64,000 nucleotides of DNA from Agelas oroides. Its lineage: Eukaryota > Porifera > Demospongiae > Agelasida > Agelasidae. This document shows, in pieces, positions 21,660 to 34,194 of the stretch; position 1 is the stretch's first letter, and each line of letters begins with the position of its first letter. The position numbers and the translations under genes are program-made. The notes below the pieces were generated by a model that was given only the letters and a program-made list of their open reading frames with translations, did not search any database and was not told the DNA's origin. The stretch lies in contig OX422188.1 in the NCBI GenBank assembly GCA_949130485.1, positions 9,589,443 through 9,653,442 on the forward strand. Reading direction: 5' to 3'.

Positions 21660-22137
21660 CAGTCAGAGATTAGATCTAAATAAGCATGTTGTTGTGCTGT
21701 AATACTTGGAGTGCTGTAGACCACTCGAGGTTTGGAGATCCAATGAGTACAACCTTGTAAATTTTGAAATGATACTGGCATACTGCTGAATCCTTGTGTT
21801 GATGGTGTGGCTTGATGTATTGGCAGGATACCTCGCATTTCTTTCCTTTATCCAAGCACTGAAGCCGTGAAGGCGTTCAAGGCCCACTTAGTGCTCCTGG
21901 TAGTATTTTCAGGAACTAGAGTCCCTTAGCGAAAGTGGAGAGATCTTCTTCTGTAGCGAATTTAACGAAGAGAGAGGAGTGGCTGCTCGAGCTTGCTGTT
22001 GCAGGTGGAGAATGAGGAGGCGGGGCTGAAACGAGCGGGTAAATTGGGCGTGGCGTGTCCTCTAGTTGAAGCGCACCTGGACAGTCAGTCCATTCACAGA
22101 GGCCAAGGCAGTAAGGATCGTAGGAACAAGCGGCCAT
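21660..22137 (-). pseudogene. Degenerate tyrosine-recombinase-like (Crypton/KIAA1958-type) element fragment
   Basis: From ATG at 22137 the minus strand reads MAACSYDPYC..., a Pro/Ser-rich linker, then FVKFATEEDLSTFAKG. After a frameshift it continues VPENTTRSTKWALNAF, and after a second shift AWIKERNARYPANT. The phrase pattern (FA..ED...F..G..P.NT..ST.WAL..F..W...RN) is that of the N-terminal part of Crypton-derived/DUF3504 proteins. At least two frameshifts exist and no catalytic domain was found. The family assignment comes from pattern memory only. Confidence 0.5.
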
Positions 22138-22254
22138 CTCAGTTGCTCGAATGAAAAAATAACACAGTCGCTACACAGCAAAATCGTACGTTTTGAATCA
22201 GACCCGGTTAGGTTCCGATACAGATATGTTTACATTCCGATACAGGTGCGTGTC

Positions 22255-22995
22255 ACGCCGTGGATGGTCCCCCCTCAAAAACGGTCCCCCCGGACCGTCC
22301 GTAGCAGAATAAATGGTCCCCCCGGACCGAATATCGCAGCCATACATGGTCCCCCCCTGCCGCGGATGGTCCCACCCTAGGCATGGTTTTCAGCAAGAGT
22401 GTCGAGCCTGAGAAGTGGAGCAGGAAGGATGAAGCTGTCTATGCAGTCAGTCTTTGGCTGGGTTTTCAAGGCGAGCTAAACATTGGCATTTAGTGCATCT
22501 GTGTATGTTCGAAGCTATGGACTCCAGCAGTGCCCTTCACTACTCACGCAGTATCCCTCGGCAGGTAGTAGAGTCTAGAGTAGAGTCTGTACTATGCCAG
22601 GAGGATGGCAGAGTGGCACTGGTGGAGAAGGCATATTATTATCTCGCTGAAAAGAGGTAACCAGCTAACTATACACGAAAAACGACAAGCGCAGCATTCG
22701 ATCGAGAATCTATCGATTATTGTCTTAGGCCCTCTGCGATGGTTTGTGACATGGAGACAAGTTTGAACTACTTGAGTAAGCTATCTCGCTCCATAGTTGA
22801 CTGTGTAGTTCACATTTGGACTTGGAATAGTGAAGTTGTGGGGGGGGGGGACCAATTATGGCGGGGGGGACGGCTTACAGCGCCGTAGATAGTCCTAGGG
22901 GGGACCATCTACAGTGCCATGGATGGTCCGGGGGGACCAAGTATTCTGCTATGTATGGTCCGGGGGGACCACTTTTGGGGGGGACCACTTGTAGT
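22255..22995. mobile_element. Inverted-repeat element with GGTCCCCCC end repeats
   Basis: The left end (22255-22380) holds several ATGGTCCCCCCGGACC-type phrases. The right end (22845-22995) holds the same in inverted orientation (GGTCCGGGGGGACCA). The interior at 22680-22830 matches, inverted, the copy at 55650-55900. An interior exon-like frame at 22519-22660 (DSSSALHYSRSIPRQVVESR, ending in a GT) may be a host or element remnant. No transposase was found. Confidence 0.65.
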
Positions 22996-23337
22996 ATGAC
23001 AGCACGAGAAAACATGCTGTTACTTGTTAATCATATACTCTGCCTAGTTTACAGTATGCTATAATAAGTATGAGTATGTATGTGATGTGGTGGTTTATAG
23101 TATACAAGTTTACAGTAAACTGTATAGTTTACACCAAATTGTTGTCACTTACAAGTTACAAGTTTACATTATGTTAATATAGTTTACAGCAAATTGCTAC
23201 TGACCATCAGTGAGCGATTACACCTTGCACAGTTTTGTAGTTTTTGTATTTTTTGTCCAATCAGAATCTTCCCTACCTGTGCAATTACAAAAATAATTGC
23301 ACACCTTTCTATGGGAGTAAATGTATTGACACTAAAT

Positions 23338-23605
23338 ATGTTATAGTTATAGCACGGGGCCAGGGATTTATGGCAGTAAACGAACCGAGTCCGAGGGCGA
23401 AGCCCGAGGACAAGGTTTGTTTACGTTGCCATAAATCCCTGGCAACCCGTGCTATAACTGTTATATATCCCACCTGATTGGTCCGAGTTCCGTATCCTTG
23501 GTGACACAATATGGCAACGTAAACAAACCTTGTCCTCGGGCTTCGCCCTCGGACTCGGTTCGTTTACTGCCATAAATCCCTGGCCCCGTGCTATAACTAT
23601 AACAT
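23338..23605. mobile_element. Foldback element with ~92-bp arms
   Basis: The left arm runs from GTTATAGTTATAGCACGGGG through AACCGAGTCCGAGGGCGAAG. The right arm at ~23510-23605 is its near-perfect reverse complement. An extra inner inverted copy (GCAACCCGTGCTATAACTG) lies at ~23443-23462. Confidence 0.85.
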
Positions 23606-25080
23606 AATCCCCCATATAAAATCAAAAATCCCATTATGGCCATATTTTGGCACATAACCCTCTGTTCGCTTTATTTATTTTCGGAAGAACGAAAGTCATA
23701 GAAACTATTGTAACTGTAGTTTACAAACAAGGTCACTTGGTTCTTGGATTTCAGCATACTTGAGTCAAGTTCGTTCGCTCTTGGATTTTTTGTTGGGACC
23801 CCTACCTAGTCTAGGCCTATTTTTTTTTTAGGGAGATGTGGTTCATTCATACATGTTAGTCTGGCTATAAAAAGCCAGAACATGCATAGACTGCTGCCAT
23901 AGTCTTGATGATCACTTTCAATATGTGTCCACAGACAAAAACACTCCGTCAAACATATTTGCTCTGGGCAGGTAGTTTAGGGTCAAGGAGAGAGATTTCA
24001 TGTCTGACATGTAGAGACTAGGCATCTTATACATGTCAAAGTGTGTATTAAACTAAAGGTTACTATAACAGCATAGTATGTGGCAGCAAATTAAAATCAC
24101 TACGTGCTACCTATATAGACCGATGTTGACAACCTATATATCTTTTGATGCACCCTCTTCATATACACTATGGGTGTCTTCTGTGGATGACAAAAAGGGT
24201 AGAGAGAATTCAGGTGAAGAGATACACACACAAATATACATACACTGACTTAATAGTCTTGTGGTAGCTATCCACTGAAATACAACTACCATGCTTGCCC
24301 CAGAGTTAGTTTTACACAATAATTTTGCTTTCTTCCAATTGGGGGTGGGGATCTGGCCCAGGAACAATGATTATGGAAGATACGTGGTACTAAGATAATA
24401 CCATATTCCTGATCTATCCATCTCACAAGGAAAAATACTTTCTGGAACCTTAAACAGCAAATTTCCATCGGTATGTACTAAGAGTGCATAAGAATGGGCG
24501 CCTGCTCTTATGCGCTCTTGGTATGTACTGATTCAGTTTTTTGAAGTAGATGCAGGGAGAGAAGAGACATGCAGCGCAGCTGATGAGGCCTAGTATTGGC
24601 CAAGCACATCCGGCGCAGCCTTTGCACCATTTAGGCTTATTTTTTAGAGATATGGTTTGATCATTACTTATTCATGCATGGCAGTGATAGTATACTTGAT
24701 GATGGTAGCTATATGCTTAGTTGAAAGGCTGCATGTAGCTGCATGTAATGCTGAATAACATTTTGCCATGGTGCATGCATTGTAATCATGTGGATTTCAC
24801 AGTGTCAGGCCCCAAAAAATTGAGATGGGTGTGGGCATGAGATGAGGTTTCACATGCATGCATGCATGAAGCAAAACAGCTTTGTTCTGGCATGTTAAGT
24901 CCAATGACAGCATTGGTATCCTGTTTTCCACTAAGCATATTCACTGTAAAAATAGCATGTAGTGCATGGTTTACTAGCCTCATTCTCAGACTACATAGTG
25001 ATAATTAGTAGTATTCTTGTTCCCATATACTGTGTTACTGCCTTCTTTGTTTGTGTGTGAAGAGAGCCTGGGAACAAGGC
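23606..25080. other. Gene-free stretch
   Basis: No coding exon recognised. A small hairpin lies at about 24480-24522 (GTGCATAAGA against TCTTATGCGC). A degenerate TAGCCTC-type foldback occurs at 24975-25083 (TAGCCTCATTCTCAG to CTGGGAACAAGGCTA), without matching flanks. Confidence 0.4.
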
Positions 25081-25087
25081 TATATTA

Positions 25088-25335
25088 GCAGCACAATTAT
25101 ATATCCTTAAACAGAAGGTGTACCTTATATACTTGTCTGTTGGCCCTGGTCCCATATTGGAGTACACAAGAATGCGAATGTGAATGTAGGAAGGATTCTC
25201 CATTGAAATAATTATTATGACTAAAGTATTTAGCTTATATGTACATGTTGTACTGTATTCCTGTTTTTATCTGTGAACACACTTGTATAACATACTGATT
25301 GCAACATGCAAATTCGGAGGAGAAGACATCACAGT
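25088..25335 (-). pseudogene. Decayed duplicate of ARL1 exon 4 and flanking introns
   Basis: The plus-strand phrase AAACAGAAGGTGTACCTTAT, the remnant GTCCCATA, and the downstream GAATGTGAATGTAGG-AGGATTCTCCATTGAAAT and ACTTGT/ATGTTGT context match 43376-43575 of the ARL1 gene in the same orientation. The acceptor next to GTCCCATA has changed (CTGTGG to TTGGAG) and the exon reading is lost. Because intron sequence is included, this is a DNA-level duplication and not a retrocopy. Confidence 0.8.
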
Positions 25336-25639
25336 ACACATGCACACATTTATACGTAAAGTACTCCTACAACTGCAAGAATGTAGCAGCATATTCGCAA
25401 CGTGCTACCTAAACATGCATGCTACCTTAGTTACCTATAGCTAACTACATTTCTGCATCTCAATTTCCTCATCTGGCATCTAAAGGGCATACAGAAAGTG
25501 GAGAGACACTTACATACATAATTCAAAATTTTTGTAGCTACTGAAATACAGCTAGTTTTATTTCTTCTTACCAACACAAATAGACAGGACAATAACTTAT
25601 CATAAGAAAAAAACAACATCGAAACCAACAAATCTCCAT

Positions 25640-25894
25640 AGTACACATACCAATTGATGTGTCTCGTCTTGCATCTTTAGGGAAGAAGGGGAGCCACCTA
25701 GAAAGGGACATAAGGTGGATGTACATAACTGTTCAATATGTACATAAACATGTTATTGTAACAGTCGTGCAACAACTCAATACTTAACAATGGCAACTCA
25801 ATCATACAACACGTGGAACTCAATATATATGCAACAATGATGTAATGCACATGAGCTAAAGATAACAGTTGCTAATTATAGCAGTCATGCCACA
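25640..25894 (-). mobile_element. Putative 3' LTR of the Ty3/gypsy element
   Basis: On the minus strand the pol stop is followed by a purine-rich AGAAAGGGAGA and then TGTGGCATGACTGC, a typical polypurine tract plus TG start of an LTR. The outer LTR border is uncertain, because the 5' LTR is not in the window for comparison. Confidence 0.45.
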
Positions 25895-25916
25895 TCTCCC
25901 TTTCTCAGGTATTTGC

Positions 25917-28878
25917 TCAGAGTCTTTCAGGAGGGGCCATTGTGGTATCAGTACGTGACCTGGTCATGATTGGATCACGGCTCAGTTGCTTTGAGGCAGG
26001 CACTGGTATTGGATTAGGTGGGGGAGAAGGGCCTGGTACGATGTTCAGTTGGCTTCGGTTCCGTCGTACATGTCCGTGAGGGGTTTCAACGATATACGAT
26101 CTGGGATCATCACTATCGCTGACAACCTTCCCAGGGGAAGGACTGCCATCGGTTATTATCCAGACATCGGTGTCATCTGGAATGTCTGGCAGTACTCGAG
26201 CCTGGTGGCGGCGATCAAAGTTAGTTTTCTGTTTCTGCTTGTGCTCTCGGTCCAACTGTTTGAACTTCTCGAGATACTCCCAGTGTGGGGTCAGTTTCTC
26301 TTTCGTTTGTGGAATGTCAGAACGGATCTGTCTACCCATTAGAAGTTCTGCCGGGGAGAGACTGCACCAGGGCAGAGGTGTTGCACGGTATGAAAGCAGA
26401 GAAAGGTATTGATCGTTAGACTCTTTCAAAAGCTGTTTCATTGTCTTCACTATCCTTTCTGCATGACCATTGCTCTGCGGAAAATGGGGACTGCTGGTGC
26501 AGTGTGTGAAGCCATACTGAGAAGCAAACTCAGCAAATTCCTGCGAACTGTATTGTGGACCATTGTCACTGACTAGGGTTTCCGGAATCCCATAGCGACA
26601 GAATATTGACTTCAATGCTGCAATCACGCTCTGTGAGGTCAGGGATTTGAGTTGGATTACTTCCGGGTACTGTGAGAAATAGTCTACCACGAGAAGGTAT
26701 GTTACTCCATTCTGTGTAAACAGGTCTGAACCTAGCTTTTGCCAGGGATAGTCGGGCAATGGAGTAGGCATGAGTGGCTCCTTGTTTGGGGTAGCATCTC
26801 TGGAGCACTCTGGACACTGCTTAATGAAGTCGGTAATCTGTTGAGATACTCCTGGCCACCAGACTGAGGATTGTGCACGAAGGCGGCACCGCTGGATTCC
26901 CTGGTGTCCCTGATGCAGATTCTTCAGGGTCTCCTCCCAGAGCGATTGCGGCACTACTATACGACCACCACACAACAGGAGGTCTTCACCAATTGTGAGG
27001 TCTCCTCGCACCTCCCAGTAGGGCTTGGCCACTTTGTCTATAGAGTCCCTTTCTGGCCAGCCTTCCCGGCAGTACCATTTGAGAAGGGAGCAAGTTGAGT
27101 CGGCATTCTGGGCACTGTGGTATGTCTCCAGTCGGTCCTTGCTGGCTGGAAGGAGGCTGATGTGAGTTTCCATTAGTAGTTCAGCTAACTCCTCAAGGTG
27201 GGTATCGTTCTCTGTTGTTGAAGAGGGGGCACAGGAAAGTGTGTCCGCAGTATACAGCTGTTTGCCCGGGACATGGTTGATGGTGTAGTCAAACCTGTCT
27301 AGTCGGAGACGGAATCTAAGGACACGAGGAGGTAAGCTGTCCAGATGTTTCGCTCCCAAGTGGCACTAGAGGCTTGTGGTCGGTCTCGATGCTGACGGTT
27401 TTCCCCAGGATGTAATCTGAGAACCTCTCACACGCCCAGGTGATGGCAAGAGCCTCTTTTTCAATTTGGGCGTACCGGTGGTCTGTTTCGGTCATTGAGC
27501 GTGAGGCATACACCACCGGCTTCCACTCTGATTCTGCTCTTTGTAGTAGGACTGCCCCAAGGCCAAAGGAGGATGCGTCTGCTGAAACTTTCGTGGGTGC
27601 TTCAGGATTGTAGACCAGTAGTGTCGTTGGCTTGCTGAGTTCAGCCTTCACCCATGAAAAGGCCTCATCTTGGTCAGGTCCCCAGAGCCATGCATTATCC
27701 TTGCGGAGAAGTTCCCTCAATGGCTGAGTAAATTGGGCTAGGTTAGGGGTGAATTTACCAAGCTGGTTCACCATGCCCATGAATCTGCACAGCTCTGGTA
27801 CTGTAGTGGGGGGCTTCATTGCTCTGATAGCCAAGGTCTTGTCGGGATCTGCCTGGATACCTGTCTGGTCTATCAGGTGACCTAGGAACTTGAGGGACGT
27901 CTTCCTAAATTCACACTTTTGCGTGTTCAGTGTGACTCCAGCTGATTCAAGTCATTTGAGTGTGGCCAGGAGACAAGTGTCATGCTCGGCTTGATCTTGC
28001 CCAAATACCAAGATGTCATCCACTAGGCATACAACACCATTCAGTCCTGCAAGGATCGTGTTCATACGCTTCTGGAAAAGTTCGGGCGCACTTGAAATTC
28101 CAAACGGTAGCTTATTAAAGCAATACCGACCGGATGGGGTTATGAAGGTGGTCAGAAGTCGTGAGCTCGTTGACAACGGGATTTGCCAAAAGCCACTATT
28201 GGCATCAAGTTTGCTGAAGATTTTGGCTCCGGTGAGTTGTGCCAGAATCTCATCAACTTTGGGAAGGGGATGAACCTCCCTCAACACACTCTTGTTGAGT
28301 GGCTTCAGGTCCACACAGATGCGAATGGAGCCGCCCTTTTTGGGGACCACGACCATGCCTGCGCACCATGGGGTCGGCTGGTCCACTTTTGAGATGACCC
28401 CCAATGCCTCCATGCGTGAAAGTTCCTCTGCGACCTTTGTCCTCAATGGTAGAGGTACGTGACGGGGTGAGAAGAGTGAGTATGGCATAGCCCCTGGCTT
28501 CAGTTTTATCTCATACTCCTCCCCGAATTGACCCAATCCTTCGAACACTCGTGGAAATTTCCTGTGGATGTCATTCACTGTGAGTGAGGAAGTGAGATTT
28601 CGTCTACCCGAGCAGCCATGTTCAATGAGATGATAGCTGGAAGTCCCAGGAGGTTACTCTTCAAGCCTCCAACCACATACACCTGTTGTTTGCATGATCT
28701 TCCCATATAAGTGCTGACACTTTCCCAGCACTTGTAAGGGGTGTCTGGATGGTCCATAAACAGCCTTATCAGAGGTGCTAAGTGGTGGTGGTTTTGACAG
28801 CTGTTGGTAGGCTCTGTGAGGGATGGCTGTGACCTCAGCACCTGTGTCCATTTTAAAGGTCAGTGTCTCTGCACCCAT
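25917..28878 (-). pseudogene. Ty3/gypsy retrotransposon pol, degenerate (protease, RT, RNase H, integrase)
   Basis: Minus strand, in order: aspartic protease start (FKMDTGAEVTAIPHRAY) at ~28850, continuing in another frame (VGGLKSNLLGLPAI); reverse transcriptase 27952-28578 (KIFSKLDANSGFWQIPL, LVDDILVFG); an in-frame TGA at 27949-27951; RT end and RNase H to ~27357 (YASRSMTETDHRYAQIEKEA, ETDHKPLV); a frameshift near 27357; then the rest of RNase H, an H2C2-type zinc region (HQGHQGIQRC, CPEC) and the integrase core (LGSDLF, SDNGPQY, SNGHAERIVK), ending in a GPY/F-like tail. Gag and the 5' LTR are absent. With two frameshifts and one stop, the copy is dead. No LTR pair could be compared for age. 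Confidence 0.9.
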
Positions 28879-29930
28879 CTTAGTCTATCAAGCTAGACCA
28901 TCTCTCACCCTCCAGAAAAGTGAGAGATGGTCATGCTGACCAATCAGATCCTACTGTTCCATTTTGAGACAGTAGCAACACCTTGGCACTCTCTCTAACA
29001 TTATTGCTTTTCTCCGGTCATTGTTTTTATCTCATGTTTTTGTCTAGTTCATATTGTGCAGTTTTTGCCCTTGCCAAGCCCAAGTTTTATACTTGTTTAT
29101 CTTGAGTTCTGGGGTCCGTCTTCTGTATGTACATGTATATATTTCACTCGAAATGAAGTTGGTTTTCCCCCCCTGGGCAGCATTCTTATAGCATCTTGGT
29201 GTCTTTTTAGTGTTCTTCAACTATACATACATATGGCCAGGACTATGAAGGTGAAAATGCCAGCTAATCTTGACCAGGCATAGTATTCAGAAGAAGAAGC
29301 ATTCTGCCAGGCCACTTCTGAAAAATGAATGAATTTGGCTTTCCATAGAAGGAAACATACTCAGGTATTATGGCCTGTCCACCAGCAGTGGTGTTACTGT
29401 AGCCAGGTCACAGATGGTGCCAGGGAACAGCATGGGCACACTGCATTTCTGAAAACCCGTGGACTACTTCGTGAAGCGCAGAGGGGTATGCCCCCCCAGG
29501 AAATTATTTTAATTTTTAGACCCACTCAGGTCGGTCCTGAGACTATATATAGGCAATTGGTATAGCTGAATCGGAAGTGCTTTTACAGCGACTGGTGACT
29601 TTGGTAGGTATACGTGCACACAGTATAGGTGGCTACAAACTCATGAACTGCGAGGTAAAGAGAGCATAGAAAACTACATAATACTCTAGATAGTTACACT
29701 ACAATGTTCAATATTTATTGAGTTTTAGCCGCCTGACTTGCGATCAACAACAGTACAATAATTGACAGGCACACTGCACTGGTGGGGCACAACCCCTAGT
29801 TGCTGGGGCACGTGCCCAATGTGCCCCAGCTTGGCTATCACTGTCCACCAGTGACTAAAGTGCAGGATCAAAGATTTTGTTCAAACATAATCATCAAAGT
29901 CATTGCACATAGCCACATACCAGTATAAGT
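28879..29930. other. Gene-free stretch next to the Ig receptor 3' end
   Basis: A hairpin occurs at ~28899-28932 (GACCATCTCTCAC against GTGAGAGATGGTC). A possible repeat fragment lies at 29460-29570. No convincing exon was seen. Confidence 0.4.
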
Positions 29931-31564
29931 TTATGATGGTGCATGATAGGTGTTCAGTATTAACTTGCCTTTTCTTGTGTACCAACACAGCAGTATTGTA
30001 ACTACCAGAGTAATCAGAATGATACCAACAACACTGCCCACTGCTAAGCCAATGATCTTTCGCACGGTCAAGAGTGCTATATGGTTTTGGTAGTGGTGGT
30101 GGGGGTATAGGGAGGGGGGGGGGGTAAGGTATGAACTATTTGGGCATGGATAATTATAATAGACCACTCTATTACATGCAAAAAGAATATAGCAAGTACA
30201 GGGAAGTCACTCATCTGAACTCCCAAACAATGATATTCCTTGCAACACATTAAATTATGCTTTGACTCATCCAAACATTAATTCTTTGAATGCACTTAAA
30301 CGCTACATGTCAGCAATAGATAAGTCACTCTTCACATGCAGTAAGTATACTATAGTCAACTTACGTGATGTACGTTGTACTGTGTAATATGAGCAAGCAC
30401 ACATGCAAGAAGGGAAAGATAGTTTTTAAGTATGTGCAGACATCAATTTTCAAGTAATCTCCTAACCTTCCACAATCATCTTCTTATGCTGTGTGACACC
30501 TGTGACTCCTGCTATATTTTTTACCACACAGGTGTACTCTCCACCATCAGTGAATATCAGAATGCGTATTTCCAGCTGTAAAAGCCCAGGCTGACTACTG
30601 TTGACATTCCTGCGCCATGTTGAGGGAATCTTCTCCCCATTCTTCTCCCAGTGAACCATTGCAGTAGGAATGCCTGTAAATGAACAATTCAGAACAACGT
30701 TCCTCTCTCCCTCTATTCGATTCCCTGGGACCTGCAGTTTCAAAATGGTCGGTAGAGCTGTGGAGAAGAGAGGTGCATAACAATATGGAAGCTCACAAGA
30801 CAGACCAACCCAAACACTTACTGCAGAATAACAGCCTCTTGCTTGGACTGTGGCTTAGCTCTGTATCTCCATCTCTGGCTGTGCAGGAGTATACTCCCTG
30901 GTCATCTGTTTGGACAACTGTAATGTTCAAAGTGTAATTCAGCTGCACAAAGTTGCTAATGGTGCCAACATCAAGTACAACTGAGTCCTTTTTGAATGTG
31001 ATCTGCGGTCTTGGAAAACCAGAGGTGACACACTTGATAGTCACTGTAGTCCCATTCAGCAGGCAGGGTGGAGCTGGTGGACTGGAGAGAAACTGGATGC
31101 CAGTTACCACAACGGGAACTATACAATAGGAGATGGCATTTTTATGACTAATAATTTAGCTACTTCTTAATTTACTACTGCATAGGACAGCTAATGCTCC
31201 ACAAATTGTACAGTAGGCATACCTGGTGGTGTGACAAACACAGCAGGCACATCTGCTACTCCAGCTACATTGTTGAATTGAGCAGTGTAATACCCTGCTG
31301 TTTCTGTTGTGACATTGATGGTGATGGTAAAGTTATAGAAGGCAGAATTCAAACCGTCTGGGTGGCAAGGGTTACCAATGGTATACACATCGCTCTGTCT
31401 GATAGTAGTACTCCCGTTCAGTTTCCAGTGAATGGTGGGGCATGGGTCTGCAGTTACCACTGCAAACAGTGTGACGTCCTCCCCACTGGGTACTACCAGC
31501 AGTGGCCCCACATCCCTATCTCGCACTGTAATATTAGCAGTGGAAGAATTCACAGTAGGCATCA
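29931..31564 (-). CDS. Ig-domain type I membrane receptor, 3' exons
   Basis: Four minus-strand exons, all phase-1 joined as usual for Ig genes: 31223-31564, 30822-31118, 30467-30757 and 29931-30076 (TAA). The first encodes an Ig-like module without a clear Cys pair (GEDVTLFAV, TAGYYTAQFNNVAGVA). The second and third are I-set-type Ig domains (TVTIKCVTSG...DQGVYSCTARD; NVVLNCSFTGIP...DGGEYTCVVKN). The last carries a transmembrane helix (LAVGSVVGIILITLVVTILL) and a ~17-residue cytosolic tail with no signalling motif. It is likely an adhesion or recognition receptor. The N-terminal exons are not certain: candidates lie at 34.2-35.4 kb, 35.6-35.73 kb and 36.04-36.15 kb. Confidence 0.8.
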
Positions 31565-31602
31565 CTGGGCAGAAAGACAGAGAGTTATGTGCATATAGTA
31601 AA

Positions 31603-32411
31603 GTCACAAAAAAGTTTTCTGAATGAAAACAAGCGCATGTAGGGATGGAACCCTCAAAAACCAACCAAACTAGATGGGAATGACACCACAACAATTTCAC
31701 ACCCATCCCTACATCTTGTGCCATTTTGCCAACTATGCTTTGTGTTTGTTAGTTGTGTGCATAGAAGGGTTGTGGAAGGCAGTGGGGTGGGTAGTGCTGG
31801 GTGTGGAGTGCATGTTAATGTGTATGGGGAGTGAGTTATGTTGTGGGTGGCTGCAATGTAGTTGCTATACTGAGCATGGCAGATATGGTCGGTCTTGAAG
31901 TAGTCTCGCAAGCCAGACCCTTTCCGCGCAGCACTGATCGCTTTCAGTATGCGGCACGGGGAGGGAAGAAGTTTGATGTTTGGGTTTACAATTTCATTTT
32001 GGATTTATGACGATTCTTAGTTCCTCTGCGTGCCGATACTGAAAGCGATCAGTGCTGTGGAACGGAAAGGGTCTGGCTTGTGAGGCTAGTCTTGAAATGT
32101 AGAAACTGTGGAGTGCATGAGCTGGGTCTGTATAGTATGTTGGGGTAAGTTATGTTGTGAAATTTTATTGCTGCTGGACATGACATATATGGATTGTCTT
32201 TTATGTAGAATGCTGTATATTGTTCAGTGTTCATTTAGTGGGTGTGAATAGACTAAGAGCATGCAGAGAGTTTTGTGGTGTGCATAGCAAATGGCACAAG
32301 ATGTAGGGATGGTGTGAAATTGTTGTGGTGTCATTCCCATCTAGTTTGGTTGGTTTTTGAGGGTTCCATCCCTACATGCGCTTGTTTTCATTCAGAAAAC
32401 TTTTTTGTGAC
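31603..32411. mobile_element. Inverted-repeat element with ~125-bp arms
   Basis: The left arm 31603-31728 (starting GTCACAAAAAAGTTTTCTG) and the right arm 32287-32411 are near-identical reverse complements. The interior includes a separate nested foldback element (31901-32088). No coding capacity was found. It lies in the intron just upstream of the Ig exon that starts at 31564. Confidence 0.85.
31901..32088. mobile_element. Foldback element, 188 bp, nested in another element
   Basis: Ends TAGTCTCGCAAGCCAGACCC and GGGTCTGGCTTGTGAGGCTA, with ~55-bp arms including GATCGCTTTCAGTAT. Flanks GTCTTGAAG (31892-31900) and GTCTTGAAA (32089-32097) match at 8 of 9. Confidence 0.88.
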
Positions 32412-34190
32412 TTGTTCCTGCTGTTTTTTTTTTTTTTGGTAGTTTATTAGGAATGGTAACAGAGAAGAGACGTGAAAGGGTAGGCCGAGGGGAAGATGCA
32501 TGGTGTGTACAGTATGATAGTACAGAACTTTTTTGTTCACAAAGAACTAAGAATTGTCATAAAGTCAAATGCTTCTAAGTGAAATTGTCAATTCAAACAT
32601 CAAACTTCTTTATCTGGGGGGTTTAGAACCCCAAGCAAAGCCTCATAAAAACCAAGTGCAAAGCACGAGTTTAATGAGGCTTTGCATGCAAGCTTATAAA
32701 TCCCGTGCTCGCTTCATGTGGACTACTAATGGGTTCACCGAAAAACTCTCCATAGACTGTCACCACAGAGTATTGAGTCGTAAGACCCCATTACAGGAAC
32801 AGTTTGATGGTGAGTAGCTATCGTCTAAATCCGTTTGAAACCACAGCATATAGGGGTCTATGGAGCTGAACCACCAGTTTCTGTGGCCTCCTCCTCTAGT
32901 GCAAAAGTTTTTGAATGAAGCCATGCACTGTTGACTCAGTGCTACTAGCTGCACTAGAGCAGTTCCGAGTATACCAAGCTACCAATAGGCTCCTACTTGC
33001 TGCGTTGGAGAAAACTCAGAAGCACAACACAAAAGGAGGATGTTAAGAAGACACCAGCCAAAATGCTACCTAGCCTCGTACCCAGGCTCCTCCCCGTGCA
33101 CAGGGAGGAGCCTGGGTATGAGGCTAAATGCTACCATCAACTTGCAGTAAACATTGTATGTGTATTATATGCATTGTTGTAAATGACTATAACAAGCAAA
33201 TTGAAAATGTGAAAGTTGACAATAAAAATTGAATATCAGTGGCTAGTGTTCTAAGTCATATAGCCCACCTAGATACGAATAACTTGATGGTTAAAACACT
33301 AGCTGGCAAGTACCAGCTAGTGTTTTAACCATCATTGTGGGTGTCCTCACATGCACTTTCATTTACAGCAGCTCTAGCAATACATACCTTATAATACTTC
33401 TCCTGGAAACATGCACAACCCCTCTATGTCTGTTTGCATGCGTTTATATACCACCTGACTTCGGCTGTTGCTCTTTCACGGTAAGCTAGATCTATGAATA
33501 ATGTTATTGCAACACAATGGCGTATTGCACTAAGTATTAGCATCGGAGTGCTTGAAAATCACTGAAGAATAGTTCGAGTTCTACGATAACGATAAGTAGT
33601 GAGTGCAATACCCGGTGATTTATGTTGTTTTTTCGCGTTTGAATCGTTGTAATAGCTTCAGCCGTTATCGTGCTAGCCTGGCTGACAGTTACACTGACAG
33701 AAGAAAGAAAGAAGGAAAGTCAGAAGATAGACGATTTGCCCGTTTTAGCGACTCGCCGGTCCGGTACTTCAGCGATGCTCTCCAGCAAAGTTAATGGTCC
33801 CGTTGCTCATGGAAGCACTCGGTAATGCCTGATATGGCTCATAGAGGCCTTTGACTAATCTAACGTAGACATTTCGAGCGTGTCATTGGTGCACTTTTAA
33901 TGTGGCCGCCATTTTTTTTCGGGGTCATCCCTACATATACCGTACGCCATGATATGTATAATATGAAGTGAACCACTGTCGCACAAGTGAACCAAGATCC
34001 AACTGTATAATAGAAGGAGGCTAGTTTATTAGCATGGATGGTGATTGCCATGGAAACCAGAGTGCATGGTCCACTACAGCTATAGCTAGCACTCCCTTGT
34101 TAGCACATTTTTTAAAAAGACCGTTTCCAAAAAAAAAAAAAGTATGTTACAGCACAGTCATGCAGGGCCACCTACTAAATTAACTTAGTT
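32412..34190. other. Gene-free stretch with one foldback element
   Basis: Apart from the foldback at 33071-33126 and a hairpin at ~33290-33335 (GGTTAAAACACTAGCTGG and its reverse complement), I see no supported gene. Short open frames here lack domain or splice support. Confidence 0.4.
33071..33126. mobile_element. Foldback element (TAGCCTC family), 56 bp
   Basis: TAGCCTCGTACCCAGGCTCC pairs with GGAGCCTGGGTATGAGGCTA. An exact 9-bp duplication AATGCTACC flanks it at 33062-33070 and 33127-33135. Confidence 0.93.
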
Positions 34191-34194
34191 ATAG

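Noticed and set aside
33603-33794. Plus-strand open frame with a basic Arg/Lys-rich end
   Set aside because: Short and isolated, without conserved motif or splice signals.
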